Source of the DNA: Dendrophyllia cribrosa
Taxonomy: Eukaryota > Cnidaria > Anthozoa > Scleractinia > Dendrophylliidae
DNA: 64,000 nt
Assembly (NCBI GenBank): GCA_024195265.1
Contig: JAJLRJ010000009.1
Span: 12,642,791-12,706,790, forward strand
Reading direction: 5' to 3'
Shown: positions 21,462 to 32,332 of the stretch, piece after piece
Layout of the letters: each line of letters opens with the position of its first letter
Position numbering within the stretch: the stretch's first letter is position 1
Translations under genes and position numbers: made by a program
The notes under the pieces: generated by a model
The model's input: only the letters and a program-made list of their open reading frames with translations
Database searches by the model: none
What the model was told of the DNA's origin: nothing

Positions 21462-22695
21462 CTTACAACCGGAACCATTGTGAGGTTCACATACCTAAGT
21501 CTTCGCATTTAGGCAATATGTAGTGCTCAAATTAGGTGCACTTGAGAAATATCGACGATTTTTCTATCCGAAGCCAAAGTTTGAAATATATATATAAAAA
21601 AAAAATCGAGGCGCGTTACTGTGGTGTGGAGAAAGTTATTAAGCTTCGATATGAGCATAACAAATGACTCATAAAAGTATCTCAACACCGAAATCAAAGC
21701 GAGATCGAGAGCGCTTGAAGAAAGCGATGTGCAGTTACGCAAGCCATTTAAATAGGTTTTAAAAGCAAACTACACAAGGCTTGATAATTTCACAGACACT
21801 CAAGTTTTCCCGAAATGTTTGACACACGTGTTATAGTGACCGCACCGGCGAAAAAAGAAATCATGCATGCTGTGGGTGTGAACGAGTTTAGCAGGAAATC
21901 GGAAATAACAATATACTTAATATCGGGAAAAATAATAGAGCACCGACAGCGGCAACAGATTACACACAGTGTAAATTTGATAACAGCTTTATAATTGACA
22001 ATCAAAACGAAACGAATCTTTCCACAAAACAATGCAACTGTTCAAGGCGCAAAATGACCATGATAGTATTTCAAGCGTAAACTTTTTATGAGGCTAATTG
22101 TTGTGACAAAAGGCTAACAGTAGGCGGCCCAAGGACATTAGCTTTCATTAAATACCTGAAATACCGCAACGGCCGAGAATGTTATTGTTCAGTCTATGAT
22201 CTTGTAAACAACCGTTATGTAAGTCTTCTCGAAACGCTTAAGAAATGTACTGGGGACAATAGCTTTTTTCAGGCTTCTTAATTGATTGCCGAATCCAGCG
22301 AAAGTAACACAACAATACACGTAATTACAACAGTTTCCTTTTTACTCGGGTCAAAGGAACCGAGGAAAAGTCTGCCATCTGTTAAAAGAAACTTTATCCA
22401 GCACAAAGAACAAATTTCGTCAAGGCGATTATTTAATCAGATTATAGAGGTTGAGACCGTCTTAGTATGAAAAGCTTTGATTTTACATAGATTATTCTAA
22501 TATTTTAATGCAAACCAAACGTTTTTACGTTCCAAAAAAAATATACTGTAAACGTTTTGATAAATGTGTACATGTCTGTGACGCTCTCTCAAAAAGTTGT
22601 CATATGGTACAGGCGATTAAAAAAGAAACCTAGAAACATCCTATATCCTCAGCGGCTTTGGAGATTTACTACTAACAATTAATTCAACTAATTCT

Positions 22696-22880
22696 TGAAG
22701 CACCTATCGAACTCACGAACAGTGGTTATTAGAATAACAGGCGAGAAGATCAACAAAGGAGCAGGTTTTGGGTTGAAACTGCCGTGCGAGTTCAAGTTTC
22801 AAGGAGATAAATTTTCGTGCGACTGGCTCACGCTTCGCACTCGTGTCGCTCTTCGCGCGAAATGCTTCGCTCGCCCTGCT
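22696..22880 (+). other. Frame shared by both duplication copies, CUB-like
   Basis: Reads SNSRTVVIRITGEKINKGAG here and SNSGTVVIRFTGERINKRAG at 26319-26501, followed in both by KFQGD(K/R)FSCDWL. 'SGxxVVRFxxxxxxxxxGFxxx' recalls the last strands of a CUB domain (extracellular adhesion module). No cysteine pattern, splice sites or remaining domain were found, so it is at most an exon remnant. Confidence 0.2.
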
Positions 22881-23000
22881 TGGCTCATAAAGCGCCTATC
22901 ATGCAGGCTAGGCTCAAACATGCAGGTCAAACCCGGAGTATCAGATCAAACGTTCGGTAAACGAACGTAGTCGAACTCAATCGTGGGTCAAATCAAACGT

Positions 23001-23500
23001 NNNNNNNNNNNNNNNNNNNNNNNNNNNNNNNNNNNNNNNNNNNNNNNNNNNNNNNNNNNNNNNNNNNNNNNNNNNNNNNNNNNNNNNNNNNNNNNNNNNN
23101 NNNNNNNNNNNNNNNNNNNNNNNNNNNNNNNNNNNNNNNNNNNNNNNNNNNNNNNNNNNNNNNNNNNNNNNNNNNNNNNNNNNNNNNNNNNNNNNNNNNN
23201 NNNNNNNNNNNNNNNNNNNNNNNNNNNNNNNNNNNNNNNNNNNNNNNNNNNNNNNNNNNNNNNNNNNNNNNNNNNNNNNNNNNNNNNNNNNNNNNNNNNN
23301 NNNNNNNNNNNNNNNNNNNNNNNNNNNNNNNNNNNNNNNNNNNNNNNNNNNNNNNNNNNNNNNNNNNNNNNNNNNNNNNNNNNNNNNNNNNNNNNNNNNN
23401 NNNNNNNNNNNNNNNNNNNNNNNNNNNNNNNNNNNNNNNNNNNNNNNNNNNNNNNNNNNNNNNNNNNNNNNNNNNNNNNNNNNNNNNNNNNNNNNNNNNN
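23001..23500. other. Assembly gap of 500 N
   Basis: Run of undetermined bases between the two copies of the segmental duplication; the true distance between them is unknown. Confidence 1.
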
Positions 23501-23592
23501 CACGAGAATTTAGTTTTATCGACTGAGTCGATAAGGTAAATTGACCACCGTAAAAAGATTAAAATAGCTGACGTTTCGAGCGCTAGCCCTTC
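23501..23592 (+). repeat. Retroelement-end-like fragment at the gap
   Basis: Contains 'ggtaaattgaccaccg' and 'gctgacgtttcgagcgctag', a string I associate with the ends of abundant cnidarian retroelements. It stops exactly where duplication copy 2 begins. Confidence 0.4.
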
Positions 23593-26548
23593 ATTTCCCT
23601 TGGATTTGCTTCAGTCTGACAAACACTGTAATTGTACCCTCGATATTTCGAACCGATTCTTGGTTCCCATGCCAAAAATGTACCCTTAATATCTCGAACC
23701 TTACAAATTTAGGAACCAATAAGAAACCGGAAATATAAGAATTAAAGTAAATCGACGTTTTGATGTATCCGGCGTAATCATTGAATATCATTACAGTTAG
23801 GATTTGAAAGTTGCACGGAAAGTGCCATATTCAAATTCAAACTCTTTTGATTTACAACTTTGACACTACGAACTTTATTCTTGAAAATGATGTCTCATGG
23901 AAACGTCGTACATCGTTAACGGGGCAGCGTCAGGGGATTTTGTGCTATTTAAAAAAAAAATTGTATTAACAGAAACCGAAAAATAATGGTCCAGTTTTGT
24001 GAAAATTAGCACAAAATGGACCAAAACAGTTGATGAGTGTCTCTAGTGTGAGACGGACATAGGTCTTACTGAGTTGCAACTTGAAAACAGTTAGCGGCCT
24101 AACTTTTTTCAAGTTCTCACATTTTCGTTCCCAAAATGGGCTAGATCAGACCATGATTTGTTTCGGTTTCAAAAATAATTAATTTCTGTGTCGCCGGATA
24201 CATCGAAAATTTTAATCCTTACATTTTTTTAGATAAATGCTTTAACAAGCCATTGCTTATTTAAAAACCGGTTTTAATTACATGCGCCCCTTCCGGGGAA
24301 GGTGTATTCACCTATTTTTTGTTTTTACAGGTGCCAAATCTGTTACTGGAATCTATAACGGCCGCTGCTGCATAATCGAGCTTAGTTTTATTTCTGAAGC
24401 GGTTGTTGTACATGTAGTACATTGATAAATGTTACTGTTCCTTGAATTGTAGAGCACATGGTACTTGCGTGCTTTTTCCCGAACGATAGCGGAGCTGATG
24501 CACCAGAATCATTTCCGACACTGTAGAGAAGAGTTTCCGGGTTACCGATTTAGCGGAAGTGATAGCCTGCGTCAGCCTTGTCAACCGACGGTCAACTCTA
24601 TATACAGGCTACCGAAGTGATACAAACAACGTGCCACAATCCCCGTACGCGCGTGAAATTTTCAAATCAACTCGAAAAGCCGAGGTAAGATGAAATCCCA
24701 TTGTACACTAGTTTAAGTTTGTATTAACTATATATAACTTTCCAAAAAAACGAATCTTTCTTTGCGCGTTTAACTTAAAGATTACATGTAACGTTATCAA
24801 AATTAAGTTTTTACTACCTTGTTGATAGAAGACGTGGCCTTTCCCACTCGACGATCCAGAGAGGGAATGCAGGCAGTCTATTCTACTCCGTATAAACCTG
24901 GCGTATATTTTCGATGCATTCTAGCGAACTTGCACCCATAAATGTAACCTTAACCACTTACTTATAACGGGTAGAATTGGAAGGGAATACTGACTGGTGA
25001 ATTCTAGAGCTCAGTGGATGATCCAAATGTATATATGTATATATATATATATCGCTTACAACCGGAACCATTATGAGGTTGACATACCTAAATCTTCGCA
25101 TTTAGGCAATATGTAGCGTTTAGAGAAGGTGCAGAAACTTTTCTAGCCGAAGCCAAATTTTGAGTATATAAAAAAAGAAATCGAGGGGCGCTACTGTGGC
25201 GTGGAGCAAGTAATTGAGCTTCGATATGAGCATAAGAAATGACTCATGAAAGTATCTCAACACCGAAATCTATGCGAGAGCTCTGCAGTTACGCGGCAAG
25301 CCATCAGAATAATTTCATAACCAAACTGCACAGTCTTGAAGCAAGAATTTATTTTAACATTAAAGTGATTCGCCCAAACACAGGTTTTCCCGAAACGTTT
25401 CACACGTGTTATAATGACCCCACAAAATAATCATGCTGTGGGCGTGAATGAGTTGAGCAGGAAATCGGAAATCACAATATACTTATCGGAAAAAATAATA
25501 CAGCCTTGGCGGTTTTGGCACTGACAGCGGCAACATATTAAACACAATGTAAATTTGATAACAGTTTTATAATTGGCAATCAAAACAAAACGAATCTTTC
25601 CACAAAACATTCCAACTGTTCAAGACGCAAAATGACAACCATGGTAGTATTCCGAGCGTCAACTTTTTATGGGGCTAATTGTTGCGACAAAAGGCTAACA
25701 GTAGGCGTCCCAAGGACATTAGCTTTCATTAAATACCTGAAATACCGCAACGGCTGAGAATGTTATTGTACAGTCTTTGATCTTGTAAAACAACCGTTAT
25801 GTAAGTCTTCACGTACTGGGGGCAATAGCTTTTTCGGGCTTTTCAATTGACTGGCGAATCCAGCGAAAGCAATACAACAATGATTGCAAGTTTCTTTTTT
25901 ACTCGGGCCGAAGGAACCGAGGAAAAGTCTGCCATCTGCTGTTTTTTCTTTTTACCTTTAAAAGCGGACTCCGATTAAGGGAGGTTAAAAGAAACTTTAT
26001 CCAGCACAAAAAATAAATTGCGTCAGTACCACTTATTCGGATTTCAAGGAATTCAAGGCGATTATTTAATCAGATTACGGAGGTTGAGACGTCTTTAGTA
26101 TGAAAAGCTTTGATTTACGTATATTATTCTAATATTTCAATGCAAACCAAACGTTTTTACGTTCCAAAAAATTATACTTTAAACGTTTTGATAAATGTGT
26201 GTATGTCTGAAGTTCTCTCAAAAAAGTTGTCATTTGGTACAAGCGATTAAAAATAAAACAGAAACATCCTATATCCTCATCGGCTATGGAGATTTACTAC
26301 TAACAATTCAACTAATTCTTGAAGCACCTATCTAATTCGGGAACAGTGGTTATTAGATTTACAGGCGAGCGGATTAACAAAAGAGCAGGTTTTGAGTTGA
26401 AACTGCGGCCGTGGGAGTTCAAGTTTCAAGGAGACAGGTTTTCGTGCGACTGGCTCAAACATGCAGGTCAAACCCGGGTTATCTCATCAAATGTTTGGTA
26501 ATCGAACGCAGTCGAACTCGATCTTGGGTCAAATCAAACGTAATCTAA
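23593..26548 (+). repeat. Segmental duplication, copy 2 (2.95 kb)
   Basis: Direct-orientation partner of 19702-23000, with the same order of landmarks (M3-like element, ggtgccaaatctgttactgg, aaaagccgag|gtaaga, cgcttacaaccgg, caacggctgagaatg-like). Frames open in copy 1 are broken here by indels, which argues that the duplicated segment is non-coding. Confidence 0.9.
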
Positions 26549-26925
26549 CTCAATCCACGTAATTAAAAAATAACTTCCGTGTGAACTACGGTGCTAAAGA
26601 GGCTTTCCTATTGTAAACGATTTGAAGATATCAAAGACACTTTATACCCTTTAAAAATAATTATACGTCATGCAAGTAGACTTTAAAGATCAGACACTGA
26701 GACAAATATAATGGTAAGAACTATTGAACCATAGAGGGGAGCAGTGTATTACGTTTTTTCAATGGTCTCCTTCCGTATACCTGCTTTGCTTTAAGGCGAC
26801 GGGGCAAGCAGGTGTGACCAAGAAATTTCCTTAATCATTCAAGATTAAAGATAAAATGAGATAAGGTTGTTAGCCTTGACAACTACCTTAGCCAAAGTGA
26901 AGAAAAACTGCTAAAGGCTGCATAG

Positions 26926-27588
26926 AGAAGGAGAAACAGGAGTGAAGTGGAACGACCAGATGACTATAAGACAAGAAAGCACGAGGAAAAAGTGAAAGAA
27001 TGGCCAGAGAAAGGGTTCCATGGGCAAGACATACGACAGACAAGAGATGTGGCTGGTAGTGAATCCTGGAGCTGGCTGAAAGTGGGAGACCTTAAAAAAG
27101 AGACTGAAGGCCAAATTACGGCAGCGCAAGACCAGGCATTGAGGACAAACGTGATCAAGGCAAATATCGAACATCAGAGCGTGTCAGCATTGTGCAGAAT
27201 GCGTGGAAAATGCCAGGAGAATGTAGAATACATAGTATGTGGCTGTAGCAAGCTTGCACAGAGAGATTACAAAAAGAGGCATGACACATTGGCTCGGGTT
27301 GTTCATTGGAAACTGTGTAGAGTTTATGATCTCCCATACAGTAGCAAGTGGTACGAACATTGTCCTGAAGGAATAACTGAAAATGAAGAGGTGAAAATAT
27401 TGTGGGATTTTACCATACAAACCGATCATGAGATACATCACCGTAGGCCTGATATAACTGTCCATGACAAGAACAACAAAGTCCTCATCATAGACATTGC
27501 GGTACCTGGCGATAGGAACGTTGAAAGCAAAGAGAGAGAGAAACAGGAAAAATATCAAGATCTTGCAAGGGAAATATCTAGGCTTTAG
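26926..27588 (+). pseudogene. Non-LTR retrotransposon C-terminus with restriction-like endonuclease
   Basis: A frame open from the stop at 26923 to TAG at 27586. It reads WSWLKVGDLKKETEG and AQDQALRTN, then a degenerate Cys/His cluster (CRMRGKC...YIVCGC, with Tyr where such elements have His), then HWKLC...KWYEHCPEG, and finally HRRPDITV about 14 residues before IIDIAVPGD and EKYQDL. RPD-(12-14)-D plus a downstream Lys is the PD-(D/E)XK signature of the restriction-like endonuclease of R2/R4-type non-LTR elements. After two consecutive stops (27586-27591) the same frame resumes with KVVPVVVGAL...HLKKIGIP to about 27690, the usual end of these proteins. The copy is 5'-truncated and dead. It sits where the first exon of gene D should be. 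Confidence 0.8.
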
Positions 27589-27700
27589 TGAGTAAAGACA
27601 AAAGTAGTACCAGTCGTTGTGGGAGCTCTGGAAGTGATACCGAAGAACTTAAAGGGTCACTTGAAGAAAATAGGAATTCCAAACAGAGTTAGAACTTTGC

Positions 27701-27950
27701 AAGTCTTCACTTCTTGGAACGGCCACCATTTTGAGAAAGGTCCTTGAAGTCTAAGGTCTCGGGACGGGACGGGACCAGACTAAAAATAGAAAATTTGTTG
27801 TTTCCAGGACGATGAACACCTGTGTTACGATGCGTTTTATGGAGACACACACGGGCCATTTTATAAATGAATACTTCGTAACCTTCAAAACGTTCGATAT
27901 ATTTCTTTCCTAAATTGTGAAAAGAAGTCGATCTTAAGACCAAAAATCGT
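27701..27950. other. Unassigned spacer after retroelement
   Basis: Contains a short 'cgggacgggacggga' run and a possible 3' tail of the retroelement. I could not find an intact gene C-like first exon here. Confidence 0.4.
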
Positions 27951-28087
27951 TAGAATATTTTTGTGTTTAAAATATAAATATTTTTCTGAATGGCCAGAAT
28001 ATTTTTCCCCAAAACACGCTCACATTTTGCAATGCACTTAGGCTGTGGTTTTGACAAATAACTGCAATAACGTCAATGTTTCCATAG

Positions 28088-29167
28088 GTTTTTCCTCGAT
28101 ATGGATATACAGAGAATGGAAAGAGAGTCGAGCAGTGCACAGAACGAAGTTATTCCCACTGCGAAATGATGTAAGTAACAAAAATAAAAGGAGCTGGCTT
28201 CAGACTGAACAAGTAAAGTCGGAGTTATATAAATTGTCCGCCTTAAGTCTTCTATATCCTTCTTCCTTTCGAATGAATCAGAGTTTATGGCAATTCATAA
28301 CACAGGAATCGGCAAAACAATGAAAAGTACACAAGAAAAGAAACCCAAACAGAAGCAAATTTCAAGTAAAAGGGGCTAAAAGTAAGGAAAGCTTTGAGTC
28401 TTTTTGCATTAGTTTCGTTATTTTTTTTTTTCGCATTTTTTTTAGTAGAGTACCCGGTGCACGATTCTTCGTGACAACAGCAGATTTGCAGGTTAGGATC
28501 CATTTGTATAACACGTAACAGTTCAAAATAAAAAAAGAAAGAAACCCCGGCATTAAATATATGAACTCGTAGACACTCTGATCATTTATCGTACCCTTCA
28601 CAGCCCCAGAGAATGAAACAAAATCGTTGTAGGGGCGTGGCATTCTCTATTGGAAATAGGCAGCGTTACGAAAACTGCGAGTCGTGTTGGACAAGAGAGT
28701 GTTGTGTTCATGGTGCAACGATGAATAAAGTTGCTGCGATCACACCAGAAATAATTCATTTCTATAACCATTGCTTCAATTTGTGACACATCGAGTTTGA
28801 CCACTGCACGCGATGTTATTCTGTGACATGTTTCGTGCAACTTGACTCGCACGAAACATTGCTCAGTGTAATACAGCAATTAACGGAAATCGAGTCTAGA
28901 TACCCAAAAAGCAGGGGTTCTTCTTCGTGTACTGAACAAGCAACAGAAAACATTGTTTTCGGGAACTGTTTTTGTTTTTAGACGAAGTACACGAACACGA
29001 ACACGGCAAAGGAATAGGTGAACCACCAAATGCAGTTTTGTTTGACGCCTGCAAGATAGAGTTTTCTGACTTCTGATTTTATTTTTTTCTCCTCAACCCA
29101 GGTGACTGGAAGTGGAAATATTGCCGTCAGAACATCTCAAAATGAACTGACTGAGAATCCAGCCTAA
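28088..29167 (+). CDS. Gene D: paralogue of gene C, exons 2-4 only
   Basis: Exons 28088-28170 (83 nt), 28446-28491 (46 nt) and 29102-29167 (66 nt) have intact splice sites and the same phases as gene C exons 2-4. The frame reads VFPRYGYTENGKRVEQCTER, continues through RVPGARFFVTTADLQ, and ends NELTENPA then TAA. Exon 2 is 21 nt longer and exon 3 is 18 nt longer than in gene C, both multiples of three. Intron 1 just upstream (about 27955-28087) is also homologous to gene C (14360-14473). The first coding exon is absent and a retroelement fragment occupies its place, and the AATAAA of gene C is not conserved. Either an alternative start is used or the gene is a recent pseudogene whose frame has not yet decayed. 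Confidence 0.5.
28640..28890. repeat. Degenerate palindromic repeat in gene D intron 3
   Basis: 'tgtttcgtgc' and 'gcacgaaaca' (28828-28860) are inverted around 10 nt, within a longer stretch holding 'gttgcac'/'gtgcaac' motifs in both orientations. It resembles a decayed foldback element. Confidence 0.4.
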
Positions 29168-29843
29168 AAACGCTTCAATTGTTTTTTCTTAAACACTTAC
29201 ATGTAATATACTTAGAACACTAAGATGCGGACGTGGAATGCAATTTAAACAATCCTTGACATTTAGGAACTTTAAACACTATGTAACAAGGGTGTACGTG
29301 ATTTATTTTGGAAAACTGTACAATAGGTTCAGTATATTTAATATAAGAGAGCAAAAGGCTCGAAAAGAAACTTAAGCTAAATAGGATACAGTGTAATTTG
29401 GGGTTAAAATTACTGTAACAGTGTTGAGCATGGGAATCCGTTAAAGGGACAGCTGTCCCAGCTAAAATATATACACGTTATTCGATGGTTTAACAGATAA
29501 TACGCGCGGATATTTTACGAGAAGCGTAGTAAGTATTGAAAGTCACGCAAAAAGCAACAAAAACTTTGGACTTGTTCTCCGTGCAATTTTCTATGCTGAT
29601 TGTTATTATAACTTCAACCCGTAAGGTATGTTTCAGTCTTTGACGTCACTTTCTCCCATTCGCAACCAAGCCTTGGAATAAGGTTGATTAATGGCGGCCG
29701 TAAATTCTCGGAAATGAATGTTAAAATAAAATGACTTCTGATGTTTGTAATGGATTGAAATTTGGCAAGATGAGTAAGAAAGTCTAATAGTACACGAAAA
29801 TGTAAAAAAATGAAAATAAAAAATTTGATCATAGGGGCACTTT
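29168..29843. other. No gene seen; possible TTAA element
   Basis: 'ttaaagggacagctgtccc' at 29442 and 'ggggcactttaa' ending at 29843 could be the ends of a TTAA-type element, but internal matches are weak. Confidence 0.3.
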
Positions 29844-32022
29844 AAGAGCATTGATTGAGAGAATAGCTTTCTGATGACTCAACATCAGCTTAGCAAACCA
29901 CTTTGGGCTCACAGACAAAACAAATTAGTACTTTGATTTGACTAATCGGTCCACGTTTCGCTAAAACCGCTTAACGAGGAATGCCAGGTCCCTTCATATA
30001 TAACTATGAGTACTATTTCGTATGTGTGTTATATTATTTTGATTTATATGCAAAGTTCAGATTGTAGCCCTGGGGCTAAAAAAAAGTAAACTATGAGTTA
30101 TTTTCCTCATTTTGTCAAGAATTGTTTTGAGTTTGAACTCACCTATCTGTATTAACACACACTAGTTTGCACACTAGTTGGGGACGGTGAACTGTTTTCT
30201 GTATAACAATTCTAAGTTAACGTAAGTTAACATTCACAAAATTGCACTAGATCCCAACGCGGTAAGTTATAAATAGTCGAAAGCTCAACATATGAAAATA
30301 TCGCATGACTGCGCAACGATTGAGTACAAAAGGAAGTCAAGCTTCAACCTCGTCCTCAAGTTGAGGCGGTAGTTCCCACGGTCGTCACGGAACGGTTCTC
30401 GTGGTCGCTTTACGAAAGTTTGCAGCAAAGTTGTGGCTTTCCTGCCTGAGCGTCACGGAGATTTATATCTTCAGCAAAGGTAATATAAAAGCCTACCATA
30501 CAAAATACGAAAGTAATAGTACTATTTGTTACATTTTTCTTACCAAAAGGAGCTTTCTATGCGCGTTTTTCCTCGCGCGCTTTCAACATGAACAGGTTTT
30601 ACTAAATTGTTGATAAACAACTTCGTAACATCGGGTATTTTGCCGATGAAATCTTGCGAATAAGTAACGGAAACTTAGACTTTTTAACTGACTTGGAAAG
30701 CCGTAATTAAAAGGCAATGCTAGCTAGTCAGTTGTAGTAGTAGACGATGCAAAACAATACGTAATGAGCGCTGCATGGTGAAGAAAATCTCAGTCGCACT
30801 GCAGTTCTCATCTGTTTGGTTGCGAAGTTTTTTTTTTTTGGAATAGAAAACAAAATACTGTCTAATTTCGAAAACACTCAGCAGAATGCTGCCGGTGAGC
30901 GAACCCTTTACACGAATGGTTACTAGATTAATTAGAACATGTGAGTAAAAAAAAATACAACGCTCTCGTTGGTTGTCGTTTAAACACATGACGAGAAAAT
31001 ATTTACCTTCATACTATGGCATAACAAAGCCATAAAGCAACGTGCGACGTGCGCAAAACTTGGGGTCACAAGGCCGAGTTTATTCCTGCAACAAACGATA
31101 TTCCCACACGTTAACTTTAATGAAATCATACCTCTGAAAAATATATGGTGATGAAACACGATTTTTATATGCTGCCTATCGATCAAGCTTCACAATTATA
31201 GTAGTAAAAGCAAACACTGAGCTCATAAAACCATGGACAGAGCGAGGTGCGCGACACTTGGGTTCACAAGGTCGAGTTTATTGCCGCACGAACGGTTTTC
31301 CCACGCGTTCACCGCACTGCAATCATATCTGTCTGTGGAAAATATGGTGATGAAACACGACTTCAAACGCTTTTTATCGATCAAGTTACACAATTATAGT
31401 AGTATAAAGATGAGCTTAATGAGCTTATAAAGCCATGGACAGAGCGAGGAGTAGAACACTTAAGGGCTCAGGGACCACCTGACAAAATAAGATTTGAGGC
31501 GCGAAACTTGTGGTCACAAAGCCGATTTCATTCCGGAAATAATTTCCCAGGTGTTAACCTAGTGTGACGCGTGTTTATGGTAAGAAAAAATAAACTGCAA
31601 TCATATCTGTCTGATAAACAATAAATGTTGACAAAACACGACATTAAACGTTGTTTATCTAATATCAACAGTGATCAAGACACAATTATTGTAGTAAAAA
31701 CAAATAATGAACTTATAAAGGGCAAAAACATCGCACGGAAAGGAACATCATTGTGAATGTTGTTATCATAATTATGAGGAACGGAAATTAGCTAACTGAA
31801 GAGAAAAATAACTTTAGCTGTGCTGTCGTAAAGGATTTGTAAGGGATTTATCAAGTTCTTCCGGATTTACACGAAAACGAAACTGCTCTGATCATGGTCT
31901 TAATCCGATAAGTACTGATAACAGTTTTAACACTCGACTAATTTATGTTGTCAGTGAGCCCAGAGTGGTTTGCTAAGCTGGTGTTGAGTCATCATGAAGC
32001 TATTCACTCCATCAATGCTCTT
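29844..32022. mobile_element. Element A: ~2-kb core with ~85-bp inverted termini
   Basis: Left end 29844-29930 (agcattgattgagagaatag, 'atgactcaacatcagcttag', 'caaaccactttgggctcac') is mirrored at about 31930-32022. The core from about 29934 to 31925 is collinear with the core of element B. The right half of the core holds three subterminal tandem units. No transposase, so a large non-autonomous DNA transposon. The frame at 30401-30613 is shared with the other copy but could be open by descent alone. Confidence 0.8.
31040..31740 (+). repeat. Three subterminal tandem units in element A
   Basis: Units start near 31046, 31245 and 31498 with 'gcgcgaaacttgg(g)gtcac' variants, followed by 'gagtttattcc', 'cccacgcgtt', 'ggtgatgaaacacgac' and 'ttatcgatcaag..acacaattatagtag'. 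Unit lengths are about 200 and 253 bp. The same array lies at 34057-34700 in element B. Confidence 0.8.
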
Positions 32023-32197
32023 AAGTGTTTTGAACCAAATAACCACTCTTTCTAGAATTGATATTAATTATTGATCTGTCATTGTATTAGCTTAAAAAAA
32101 ACTATAAATTTTCCGGACTGGTGGTCTTTTATTGTCTTTTCCGGGGGACTGGTGGTTTCATTGTCTTTAGTGATTGTCATATATTTCTTCGTTTTTT

Positions 32198-32228
<31 letters not shown>

Positions 32229-32332
32229 GGGAGAGAATGTAGACGTGCAGTTGAAAACCTTAAATCAAAAACCCACTGCCGTTTCTAATAATAACTTCAC
32301 TTTTCCCGGATATTCAATGAACGATCTAGAAG
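32023..32332. other. Spacer with poly-T/poly-G tract
   Basis: A poly-T run followed directly by about 25 G near 32190-32232; no gene. Such tracts are prone to assembly error. Confidence 0.6.

Larger units (their letters stand above)
19702..23000 (+). repeat. Segmental duplication, copy 1 (3.3 kb)
   Basis: Collinear with 23593-26548. It runs into the sequence gap, so its right edge is unknown. Differences include a MITE present only here (about 20115-20410), an expanded AT microsatellite, and an extra GC-richer piece at about 22828-22905. No intact gene is supported in either copy. Confidence 0.9.

Noticed and set aside
22983..23513. Long open frames on both strands
   Set aside because: They are made of undetermined bases (N gap).
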